From NCBI RefSeq assembly GCF_010093815.1, contig NW_022985561.1, forward strand, positions 748,045 to 812,044: DNA of 64,000 nucleotides, given 5' to 3'. Each line of letters begins with the position of its first letter. Positions within the stretch are counted from its first letter, which is position 1. Position numbers and translations under genes: made by a program. Positions 32,923 to 43,165 of the stretch are shown here, piece after piece. The notes under the pieces are model-generated. The model did no database searches. It was not told the origin of the DNA and saw nothing but the letters and a program-made list of their open reading frames with translations. This DNA comes from Pseudovirgaria hyperparasitica. Taxonomy: Eukaryota > Ascomycota > Dothideomycetes > Acrospermales > Acrospermaceae.

Positions 32923-33861
32923 CTACTCGAGAATCATAGGAAGAGAGGATTGGTGCTCAGTGATGTGTTCCGTCTTCATCCCAGTCGAATTCCCCATGTT
33001 GAGGGTCTTCATATCTCTCACAAGGTTCGCAGCCTCCTGCCTTTCAGATCTTGTCATGCGTTTCGCCCTAACCCTCTTTTGCTTCAGAAATTTGCTGCCT
33101 GGTTCGTATTTGCCTCGATTAGGCTTGTTGTCGTGAACAGTAAGACCTTCGAACAGCCCTGCTATATCATTTGGTGTGCTCGGAGGAGGAGGTCGAGTTA
33201 GCTTGATGGTGTTGGCTCCAGTCTTTCTTGGACCATGACATGGAACACGTTTAGGTAAGACACCTCGACTTCTAGCTCTCGCAGCTGCCTTGTTCTGCCT
33301 TCGGTCAATGATCTTTCTCTTCCTTTCTGCCTCCATAGTCCAGAACACGTCGTCAAGTGCTTGGCATTTGCCTGGTACAAAGCTCTCATGACTTTCCAGC
33401 TTCTGAAATTCCAGCAGGGCAAGAGGATTATTGGTTCCATCCAGGTGTCGGCCCAACCTACGTGAAGCGGCTCTCTGGATTCGACGCTTTTGACGCGCCT
33501 TCCTGGATGACGCAAAGGATGCCTTCGCATCACGGAAACTGACTCTGCACAATGTCAGGAATTCTTCCAAACAAACGATAAGGTAGCATTGGAGATTATA
33601 CTTTTCACCTGTGTCTGCATCAATAGAATCTTCATCCAGTCTCACTCCGATGCTGTTAAGATCCAACCCATGTACGTTGGCGACATGGCGGCGAAGTTTC
33701 AGAGGCGTGCCGAACTTGTGTTTCTTCGGTGGACCCTTCAGACACACCTCGAAGCCACAATGTAGTTCACAGGACTTAATAGTGAGAGCCTCCCCAGCAC
33801 AGAGTGACCACCCTTCGTAGCAACCGTTCTGGTCCTTCTTGGAATGACATACACAAGGCAT
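32923..33861 (-). CDS. Cys/His-rich zinc-finger-like protein, family copy D
   Basis: Two exons, 33861-33602 and 33544-32923; 293 residues. Module: M-P-C-V-C-H, C-E-L-H-C-x4-C, then K-K-H-K-F, L-R-R-H-V-A-N-V-H and D-A-D-T-G-E-K, with the phase-2 intron (57 nt) at the same codon as in the paralogues. That intron has no stop and is a multiple of three, so read-through adds 19 residues. The second exon is strongly basic (R-K-A-R-Q-K-R-R, K-R-K-I-I-D-R-R, K-Q-K-R-V-R-A-K-R) with a Pro-rich patch and could enter the nucleus. Its tail shares nothing clear with copies A-C. Function unknown; a nucleic-acid-binding role is only a suggestion. Confidence 0.8.
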   Translation of the reverse strand: MPCVCHSKKDQNGCYEGWSLCAGEALTIKSCELHCGFEVCLKGPPKKHKFGTPLKLRRHVANVHGLDLNSIGVRLDEDSIDADTGEKYNLQCYLIVCLEEFLTLCRVSFRDAKASFASSRKARQKRRIQRAASRRLGRHLDGTNNPLALLEFQKLESHESFVPGKCQALDDVFWTMEAERKRKIIDRRQNKAAARARSRGVLPKRVPCHGPRKTGANTIKLTRPPPPSTPNDIAGLFEGLTVHDNKPNRGKYEPGSKFLKQKRVRAKRMTRSERQEAANLVRDMKTLNMGNSTGMKTEHITEHQSSLPMILE

Positions 33862-35826
33862 GATGGATGAATAGCAAGAGAAAGGGGCTGACGATCGTGG
33901 TGGGACGTGTGAGGTGAAGAGAATACGGAAAGGTTCAGGAATTCGGGTTGACGGAAAGTGGGATAAGAGAGTCGGATGCGTACCGACTAGTCCTGTAAAA
34001 TACGGGACTACCGATGTAATATTGAAAATGTTGCTTTGGGCATGGTACTCGATGCCTTGGCGTATGGTAAAGCAGTCGGTGAATGTTCTCTTGTGAACAG
34101 TGATAACAAAGCACGGCCCGTGCGTCCCCAGGCCTTGAGGTCGTCAGTCCTAATCGGGCTTCTGGACAATTTATATTCTAGGTCACAGACTCTACACCTT
34201 TTTTCATCTGGTTGGGTGCTTGGAGGAAACCTATGAGAGTATGAACGTGTGACTTTGTGCTCGGCATGTTCTTTCTGGCCTTTTGGTCCGTTTCTGCGTT
34301 TTACCAAGAATCATTCCACCGCCACACAATACGATCCACCGGCATTTGACCCAATCAGTTCGTCAAGTACTTCAACAGTAGGAATGAATGAATTGGATCT
34401 GTGACAATAGGGAAACACAGCGGGAGTCTGTCCGCTGTCCAGGGAAACAGTGAGCAGAGACAGTCTCGCCTTTGCCGTCAGCTATGTCTGTCACCCAATG
34501 GCAGGCAACAGCCATATGTAACAGCCCGACATACGGATGTTAAGGAGATAACGGTAGAATGAGTAGAGGAGACGGCGAGGAGCTATGATAAGAAGGTGTG
34601 ATGAGCGAGAGTTCAACACCTAGAACGAATAATAGACTGTATAAGATGGAAGAGAATGGTGAACAGAAGAGCAGAAAAAGAGTGTAGATACGAGAGCACA
34701 AGCTCCCATACGCTGGAAGAGCCTAATCAAAGTTCAGTAACGCATGTGATTGTTTGTCTAAACAATGAATCATAGTCTGCGAAAGGAGGACATGTTGCGA
34801 ATGCACTCGAGTTGCTGACCAGAACTGCGTCGCGTAATCACGGGGACGTTAGACACCGAGTCAAATCCAGAACTCTGTCTGCTCAGTCTCAGTATAGTTG
34901 TCAAATATTCGATGATCAATCCGACTGGTATCGACTGTCTGAAAGGATACCGTTGGATTTGTTGCCTTGACACCTTAGGCAGCAGTGGTCTACTGGTTCA
35001 ACGGCATCGCGAAACCACTTTGCTGCAATAACTCAAAGTTGACAGATCTGGATGAACATCTTGCATCTCCAGTAACGTCACCCCTTTGAATCTTAGTCTT
35101 TCCGTATCCGATAGCCATCTGCAGTCGTATTGGCTTGAACATGTTGAAACGACCACTATCTGCCGAGTAGTTCGCGATCCGCAGCATCGACGACAGTGAG
35201 CAACGTCGTACTTGCATCTGAGAAGCCCCTAGTAATACAGAAAGGGAATTTGTTCTTGAAATTTCGGTCGAGTAAGATATGTACGACGTACTGATCGCTC
35301 AAAATCTCGGCCCAAGGCGTGTCACGACTTGTAGTCTTCGTCTTGGTACGACCTGTGGCCGCGTCCACCGTCCAAAGACTTCTCCGCATTCTGAAACGCC
35401 ACGGCCACTTCACAGCAACGACGGCGCTAGACCCATCGAGATGACGCCGTGCACTCCGCCCTGTGATATTGGCGATAAAAACTTTGCAGGCGCAGATGGA
35501 AGTGCTGTGGAAAAGCCAAGTGCCCAAGATACGCTGCCAATGCGAGCGGCTTGGGTTGTGACGCACGACGACTTGGCCGTCGTAGAGCAGAACCTGGGGA
35601 AGGAACTAGCCGAACATCATATAACTTCCACATTTCCGGGCATCGTGGCATTCTCTCTTCATACCTATCATCTCACAGTCCTAGCGAATCTCCTCGAATC
35701 AATCTGTCTCTGTATCTCTAACTTAGGTCCTACGCGGCACTCGAAGTACTGTTGCTGACCCCTATCAAACATTATCGCAAGTGTCCGCACCTCAATCGAC
35801 CTTGCGTCGTCTTTTCTACCTCTGCT
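33862..35826. other. Intergenic, 2 kb, with unexplained open frames
   Basis: Minus-strand frames at 35156-35566 and 34990-35217 follow one another and have protein-like composition, but I could not join them by convincing introns nor recognise them. An opposite frame (35279-35758) overlaps. A decayed or rapidly evolving gene is possible. Confidence 0.4.
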
Positions 35827-37828
35827 ATGGGTCTGGGCAAAGTGTACGTGAAGCAGTGGCGGCATGACCTGAGCGAACATTTGAATAATTCTGATCCTGA
35901 TCGATAGATCTGTCCGCGTCAATGGGGCCGACTGTGGCATTGAAGCGATCATGTTGGGTGTCATTACGTCCATTGGGGGATTCCTGTTCGGCTATGATAC
36001 TGTATGTACATACAGTGCTTGGACGTCAGTCTGGTGGCACTGTAGCAGAAGGGAACTGCTAGAAAGACCACCAGGCTCACGCACTGTCACTGTATATCTC
36101 CATACTGGAAGGAGCATTCTGACATACATAGGGCCAAATCTCTGCAATGCTGCTCTTCAGAGACTTTATCGCACGTTTTGGACAGCGGCAACCTGACGGC
36201 ACAGTTGCATTCGACACCATCATCTCTTCTCTTCTGGTCTCACTGATGAGTATCGGTACTCTCATCGGCGCTCTTTCTGGCGCCTACACGGCCGACTGGT
36301 GGGGTCGTCGTCGGAGCTTGAGCTTTGGAGTCGTGATATTCATCGTTGGAAACGTCATTCAGATCACTGCCATGAATTCCTGGGTCCATATGACGGTTGG
36401 CCGTTTTGTTGCTGGTCTTGGGGTAGGCAATATGAGTGTTGGTGTCCCGATGTTCCAAAGCGAGTGCTGCCCTCGCGAGATTCGTGGAGCTGTTGTGGCA
36501 TCATACCAGCTCATGATTACGATTGGTATCCTGGTGGCGAACGCGATCAATTACGGCGTCCGAACTTTCCAAGACGACTCTGCGTCCTGGCGAATCGTCA
36601 TTGGTCTTGGTATCGGTTTTTCGCTCCCTCTTGGAATCGGAATTCTATTCTCGCCTGAAAGTCCGAGATGGCTAGCTGGACGTGGTCGTTGGGAAGAATC
36701 GCGTATGGCGCTGGCGCGTCTCCGGGGTCTGAAGGATGACCCACACAATATGCTCGTGGAGAGTGACTACAATGAAATGACGACCTCGATCGTGGAGCAA
36801 AACAAAGCAGGAGAAGGTACTTGGCTCGAGTGCTTCACTGGACAGCCCTCCCAGATCCCACGTCTGGTGTATAGAACATTCCTGGGCCTTGCTATCCATT
36901 TTCTTCAGCAATGGACGGGCGTGAACTACTTCTGTAAGTCAACCAACTCTCGCACCTCACCCTAAACGTATAGAATTCCCACTGATCTCGAAAAGTCTAC
37001 TACGGAGCGACCATATTTAGATCAGCCGGTATCCAAGATCCTATCATGACGCAGCTCATCCTTGGTGCCGTCAACGTTATCATGACTTTCCCTGGATTGT
37101 ACATTGTGGAACGCCTTGGTCGTCGAACACCACTCTTCTATGGAGCATTGTGGCAGGCAGCGTGGCTGCTCATCTTCGCTGCTGTTGGTGTCGCTCGACC
37201 ACCTACGGAGTTCCAGAGTTCGGGCGTAGTCATGATTGTTGCGGCTTGTATGTTCATTGCATCGTTTGCAATGACCTGGTAAGTGCTCCGTCCGAGGCGA
37301 CATGATTAAACTAAGAGAGTGTAGGGGGCCATTCGCGTGGGTTGTTATCGGAGAGACATTCCCTCTACGTACTAGGGCAAAGCAAGCTAGTTTGGCAACT
37401 GCTGGTAATTGGCTAGGTAAGGGCTCCGCAAAGGAAATGCTCACGGAATCACGATAGGCTGACAGGTCGCAGGCAACTTCATGATCGCATTCCTCACTCC
37501 ATTCGCAAACAGGGGGATCAGCTACGCCTTCGGCTTCGTTTTCTTTGGAACCAATCTTGCCGGTGCACTACTGGTATACTTTTTCCTCTTTGAAACAAAA
37601 TCACTCTCCCTGGAGAACGTTGATGCGATGTACTCCGACACATCGTTGATGCCACGGAAGAGCAGCAAGTGGGTTCCGGAAGGGTATATAGATCGCAACA
37701 TTCGTGATGAAAGATCATGGAGAGCTTCGAAGGTGGGAAAACAAGACGGCGTGAAGGATACAATTAGCGATGGCTCCGGGGAGGGCACGCCTTCAACCGC
37801 ACGGACAGAGCACAACGAGAAGGTCTGA
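35827..37828 (+). CDS. MFS sugar transporter (glucose/hexose type)
   Basis: Six exons: 35827-35843, 35908-36001, 36132-36933, 36996-37278, 37325-37416, 37473-37828 (547 residues). The tiny first exon (M-G-L-G-K-V) is inferred from a clean GTACGT donor and TAG acceptor. Family signatures: G-G-F-L-F-G-Y-D-T-G-Q-I-S, D-W-W-G-R-R-R, S-P-E-S-P-R-W-L, Q-Q-W-T-G-V-N-Y, E-R-L-G-R-R-T and G-P-F-A-W-V-V-I-G-E-T-F-P-L-R. Twelve TM segments fit, with a cytosolic C-tail of about 85 residues. It imports a hexose or related sugar at the plasma membrane. The second intron (130 nt) is longer than its neighbours but restores D-T-G-Q-I-S exactly. Subfamily resembles fungal rco-3/hexose carriers (inference). Confidence 0.92.
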
Positions 37829-38030
37829 TCGTCGAAATGGAGGTATCCGTTTTCCTGCTATGGTTTTGAGCCAAGAGATCCAGACTGCTGGGATCAGGCA
37901 AATTAGAATTCAACTCCTCGCGGCCACAATGAACAGATCACAATGGATTCGATATGTCCTTGAGTTTTTAGTCTGCATTTGGTGAGCGCTATCTTTCAGA
38001 ACTCTAAGCCAGCCCTCTCGCGCTTACCTC

Positions 38031-39146
38031 TCAAATCTCATCCTCCTCTTCGTCGAAATCATCCTCACTTCCCATGTCATACAAGATTCGCCCTCCTTCC
38101 CCCACGCCCTCATCTTTCTGCGCATCGAAGTACGGCAGAACCACGCCCTCTCGGTCCCTTCGCTGCTTCTCCGTTAATCCTAAATTAAAAGTCGTATCCA
38201 TCCCCTGCTCTACCTCCTTTTCGTCCTCGGCAGGAGTTCGATAAAGTGGATGATCCTCCAGTAGAATCACCCTCTCCTTGCCCATGCCCATAAGAGACTT
38301 CTTACTCGCTGATACCTCGGACGCTACGGATAATCCTGACGATGTCGATGGAAGAAAAAACCACTCCCTCACGCCCCGTCCCGATTTGCGCCGATACTCC
38401 ATCTCGACCACAACGCCGCGCGTGTCGTTCGCGCCGAGACTGCTCACCACGCCGTCAATTTCAGCTGCCAGGCCAAACACGGGAGCGGGCAGCGAGCGGT
38501 CGCGGGCGGCCTTTTCGGCGAGCAGGTGCGCGAGAGAGTGCGTGGTCATGAGAGTCGTGGCGAGGTAGGTCAGGACAGTGAGATCGTCGGGGACGTAAGG
38601 GGTACTGGTGGTGGTGCGGACGATGTCGGAGTGATATGTTGCGACGAGGGATGTGGTGGGTGAGATCAGGGCGGAGAGGGTGGCGGGGAGGTTGGAAGTG
38701 GTTGCGGCGAGGGCGTTTATGGAGTCGAGGATGAAGATTGTTTCTGTCAGCGGGTTAGTAAGAGTGGGATGATAGATTGATTTGCTATGTACTTTGGCCG
38801 GAAGGGGTTATGTGTAAGGAGGTTTGTTTTTGGAAATCGGCGAGGGGGAGACGTGACGCGGTGATGAATGCATCAACGTCTGCTGGCTTGCGGAGAGTTT
38901 CGAATGATATGAAGACGATCTTTGTCTTTGCGAGCTACAGCTCAGATTAATATATGTGGGTTATAAGTAGCGACATCAAAGTACCTTTGCTCTACGAATG
39001 ATCTCTTGCACTAACAGCTTTCCAGATTGCTCCAGAGAGTCAATGACAACAGTGAATGGCGATACATTATCGCGACCATTCAACAACTTCGATATCAGCA
39101 GCAGATTATGCGTGCGCCTGTATTGAAGCTGACTTGTACGAGACAT
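38031..39146 (-). CDS. elp5: Elongator complex subunit Elp5
   Basis: Three exons, 39146-38985, 38934-38793, 38743-38031; 338 residues. Recognised from the N-terminal RecA-like fold order (H-N-L-L-L-I-S-K-L-L-N-G, then F-T-V-V-I-D-S-L-E-Q-S, then K-I-V-F-I-S-F-E-T, then I-F-I-L-D-S-I-N-A-L) and above all the C-terminal signature T-F-N-L-G-L-T-E-K-Q-R-R-D-R-E-G-V-V-L-P-Y-F-D-A-Q with G-G-R-I-L-Y-D-M-G and an acidic D-D-F-D-E-E-E-D-E-I end. With Elp4 and Elp6 it forms the hexameric ring of Elongator, which modifies tRNA wobble uridines. It diverges from the SDR gene across 249 bp, a likely shared promoter. Confidence 0.92.
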
Positions 39147-39395
39147 AATGATCACTACAAGAATCGCCGGAACAGGAAAGATTCTTGATATATCTTTGAT
39201 ACACACGTGATCGAAAACTCAAAGTCTTGGCACTCCCCGCCCGGACATAGCAGCTCCACTGCCTAACCCCCGCTCCGCCAATGTTGGTCTACTATATACA
39301 CCTCAGCGCACGCACTATGAAGTCCCGAGCGCGTCGCAGATCTTGTCGCGCCTCACCATGATACAGCGAAGACCCTCAAAGCTTACGTTGGCGAG
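39147..39395. promoter_or_regulatory. Bidirectional promoter, elp5 and SDR gene
   Basis: Only 249 bp separate the two divergent start codons, so both core promoters must lie here. No TATA box is obvious on either side. Confidence 0.5.
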
Positions 39396-40752
39396 ATGAC
39401 AACCTCGTCTGCTGCGGCAGCATCTTCAAAGCCTCCTCGCCCGCGATCTCCACACTTTCCCCCACACAATGCTCCCCGCGTGTGGCTCCTCGTACACGGT
39501 ACTTCGCCTATCAACATTGCTCTAGCCCGGAAGGTCATTGAGTATGGAGACTATGTTGTAGCAGGCGTGCTACCAGTGGAGTATGAGCGGGACGAGGAGA
39601 GGATGTCGGAGTTCAAGGAGTTTCTGGAAGAGGCTAAGAGGACGGAGAGGTGGAGGGAGAGGCTGAGGGTTGTGGGACTGGATGCAAGGTACATATCTGC
39701 TGGACACCCTCACCGCGGAAGAGTCGGTTTGACATAGTATAGAGTTATGGGGCAATGTCAGGCTGCTGTGGCTGAAGCAGTCGAAGCTTTTGGAAGAATT
39801 GATGTGCTTCTAGGGAGCACTAGTGAAGGTAGGTGCTTGTCAGGGGAGCTTACGAACAAGTGCTGAGTATAGCAGCTGTTGTTGGAACAATTGAGGAGCT
39901 GGCTCAGTCGGCCCGGACACAAGCTGTCGCGCGCGATCAGTTTGAGATCAACTTCTTTGCCAACGTCAATATCATAAAGGCGGTCCTACCGAGCATGAGA
40001 GAGAAGAAGAATGGACACATCATCATGCTGACGGCGATAAGTACGTACTATCGCGTGACATTATATCATATAAGCCTTGACTAACCTGGGAATAGCAAGC
40101 CATCTTGGCACTCCGGGCCTAGGACTCTACTGTTCGTCTCAATGGGCTATCGAGGGGTATTGCGACGTATGAACCATACCTGGCACCTGTTTGACAAATG
40201 CGCTGACCTTCGCAGAGCATCGCATACGAAATCGCTCCGTTCAACATCAAAGTCACCATCGTGCAGCCGAACTTTGAAATCACCGTCCTGACAAACCGCA
40301 TTACTTCCGTACCCCCTATGCCAGAGTACTCTCCGGACGTGAACCCAGCGCCTTTATCTCGAGAATTACTTAGTGGCATTCTAGACAGACTTGAAGGTAG
40401 CAAGGGCGCCGTTGCCACTCCGACAGAGGACTCCACCGCCATGGCAGATGATGCGCCGTCCCCGGCAAGTACTGTGCACAACCCGACCTTGGGCGACCAG
40501 CTCTCTACTGAGAATGTAACATCGCTATACCCGCCCCTTGTACCAAGTTTCAAAGACCCGCTCATCGCCGAGACCGTACATGCCCTCACAGCGATTGGCG
40601 GTCATGACAATCCTCCAGCGAGGCATATTGTCGGCCTGGAGGGCGTCATGGCCGTCAAGGAGAAGCTGAAGACTGTGAGTGAGGAGCTTGAGGATTTCAT
40701 AGAGGTCAGCAATGCTGTTGATATAACGAAAGACGAGGAAACGCTAGGATAG
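39396..40752 (+). CDS. Atypical short-chain dehydrogenase/reductase
   Basis: Five exons: 39396-39688, 39743-39828, 39873-40040, 40096-40166, 40216-40752 (384 residues). The Rossmann order of an SDR is clear: V-W-L-L-V-H-G-T-S-P-I-N-I-A-L-A (beta1), F-G-R-I-D-V-L-L (beta4), G-H-I-I-M-L-T-A-I (beta5), L-Y-C-S-S-Q-W-A-I-E-G-Y (active-site helix), I-K-V-T-I-V-Q-P-N (beta6). Two key features are changed: the glycine motif TGxxxGxG reads H-G-T-S-P-I-N-I, and the catalytic Y-x3-K reads Y-C-S-S-Q. A long C-terminal extension ends in a conserved-looking H-A-L-T-A-I-G-G-H-x-N-P-P-A-R-H-I-V-G. It may bind a cofactor poorly or act as a regulatory protein. I believe similar altered SDRs exist in other Pezizomycotina, so this may be a subfamily, not decay. 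Confidence 0.85.
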
Positions 40753-41545
40753 GGAGGACAAGCAGGCTCATGGCCGCAAACGGTGTATTAGTAAGGGCAT
40801 TGTTACATTTAGTTACTCTTCTCGAAATCGACCATGCTATGCGGTTCCTGCATTTTAAGCTTATTTTTGAGACCACAATGAGCGTCAAACATTGAAGCCG
40901 ATAGGAGTCCCCAATAATGGCCCTATAAGCGGCCAAGCCCACCTAGCGTTCCGTACGAGCGTTCGCATCCTAGTAGCTTATTATTAATACGCAATCCCAG
41001 AGGCCTTTCACATGTGGTATAAATTTATAAACTTATGTTTGGTCGCCGAGGTGGACGTAGGAAATCCTGAACTCTGCGTCTATATACTATAACTTTACCG
41101 ATCACCTAGACCCGTATGTATATGGTGCCATATGCTCCACATTCGCCAGATCCGTGGACTTTAGGTAATACAAACATTCATGTGTACCGCAAGGGCCGTG
41201 AGTCCCTAGGCCCCTTTGCCAGCTTCCCCTTTGTAGCTCAACCAAGAACATGTCCGAATGCCACTCCACATATCCTTGCTTTCTCTTCATGATACACTGA
41301 GCTTGCAAGCGAGCGGCAATGGCAGTACGGGTGTCCTCGCCACAAACTCGTATCAAATTCGACCCAGGCAGTCGAGCACGACATAAATAACATTACTACT
41401 ATCATTTGTCATTCGCTCATGAGCAAGAAAGAGCCCAGAGATGCGCTATCCGCATATCGAAGTCATCCATCATAGATGGGCGTGTTATATAACAGGCAAG
41501 AAGCACGAAGCGCCATCATACTAATACTTCAGTAACAGTAGAGAG
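40753..41545. other. Intergenic, convergent gene ends
   Basis: Holds the 3' flanks of the SDR gene and kinase 1. No gene seen. Confidence 0.5.
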
Positions 41546-43165
41546 TTACATACGAAACCAAGGATGCTGTAAAGCCTCTTCTGCAGACAATCGATCTTCT
41601 GGCTTGTAGCGCAGCAGCTTCTCCAGAAGATCGATAAAGGCCTCCAACTCTTCTGGAGGCGTCTCTCGCTTGCTGAAATCCAACGATCTGGACTCAGGGT
41701 TCCAGAATAAGGCGTTCTCCAACTGAGATTTGATTGAAGTGTCTCCGATCCGATGGTGAGCAGGATCGCCAGCCTGAAAAGGCCTATTATTTGCATCTGC
41801 ATCGACTTCGTCTGTGTAATGTTCTTTTCGAGCTTTCCACGTGGAAGACCACCATGGCTCCGGGAGTTTTCCCAATAACATCACCATATAGAAGAGGTAA
41901 TCGTCCGTGTCGTTTGCATCGAAAACGTCAATCAGTTTTTGACCTGTGCGTAACTCATATAGACAGTTACCAAGTGCCCACAGGTCGCACCCAACCCCGA
42001 CATGGCCGTCGAGTACTAGTTCTGGCGGCTGATACACGACTGGTAGACCGATACTATCAGGCGGCGATTTGATCTCAAATGCTTCTCCAAAGTCGATAAG
42101 CCGTATTCGGTCACTAATAAAACGGGGATCGACTTTACTAAAATCGACAGGATATACTAAGTATTGGGGAGCAGATGCTGGCGTCTCTGTAGAGGACGTT
42201 TTGACGGGATTGATCTCCGGCTGGCCGAGCTTTTCCAATAGATCGGCTTCTGGTAAGTCACCTAGGTCGCGAAGGTCGACGAGAATGTTTTTGGCCGTCA
42301 GATCTAACTATATGCATTAGTCATGGTGTCATGTTATTCATTGGAACTGCGTCTCACCTCCATGACAGATTCCATGTTTGTGAAGACAAGCTACGGCTTC
42401 AATCGTGTCAAGAGAAGCTTTTCGCATCGCAGCGCTCGAATTGCCAAGGCACGCAAGAGCGTCTACAGCACGAGGCCCAATAAACGGGTACACGAAGCAG
42501 TGGTGTGTTCCATTGGGACTCTCCTGTTGAAAAGAGTCCATCGATACACAGAGATGTTTCTTTCCGCGTTCCACCTCAGGAAGAATCTTCAGCAGCTGGA
42601 CTGCCTCTAGCTCGCCACAATATTCTCTCGAGAGCGCCGCGACGAGAACCTTAATGGCCACGTAATGAGGTGATTCATGATGTAGGTCTCGGCAGAGCCA
42701 CACGATACCAAAGCCGCCATGACCAAGTTTGTGGATGATGCGATAGCGACCCTGGCATAGCGTTGATCCAAGCTCTGAAGGGCAGTGTCCCCCGTCGTTG
42801 TAGTCGTAGATTCGCTCTAGGCCATGAGAGTTCAATGTCAGCCATAGCCGGGGTTCCTCTTCGATGATATTTATATTGTTGCTCGTTGCTTCTGGCGAGG
42901 GATCGTTGGTATGCTCATCAACTTCTCCAGCATCTGATTCTGCGGCATCAGGTTCTCCGGCATCAGGTTGTGCGGCATCAGGCTTTCCAGCGTCAGGTTC
43001 TCCAGCAAAAATCTTGGCGTCAGACGGACGATAGCCTTCTTCATGACTCTCTGTCGTGAGATCAGCTTCATTGGGCTCCGCTTCGTCCAGATGTCCAGAG
43101 TGGTTATGCATTGACGGTGGACTTGTGTTGATATCCTCCTCCACATGTGTATTTTGTAGTGCCAT
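41546..43165 (-). CDS. SRPK-like protein kinase, tandem copy 1
   Basis: Two exons, 43165-42358 and 42303-41546 (521 residues). Kinase motifs: K-L-G-H-G-G-F-G-I-V-W (147-157), V-A-I-K (K172), C-H-G-D-L-T-A-K-N (H268-D270, catalytic loop), L-I-D-F-G-E-A-F (D340), P-P-E-L-V-L and D-L-W-A-L-G. The I-Y-D-Y-N-D-G-G-H-C-P lead-in and D-L-T-A-K-N loop are those of the fungal SRPK-like group, which phosphorylates SR proteins or related targets. All catalytic residues are present. The N-terminal 100 residues are acidic and include a P-D-A-G/P-D-A-A pentad repeat (55-82). It has the same intron position as the kinase at 45195-46669, so the two come from one duplication. Confidence 0.9.
42915..43005. repeat. 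Degenerate 15-bp coding repeat in kinase 1
   Basis: About six 15-bp units encode E-P-D-A-G, K-P-D-A-A, Q-P-D-A-G, E-P-D-A-A and E-S-D-A-G on the minus strand. The partner kinase lacks it. Confidence 0.8.
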
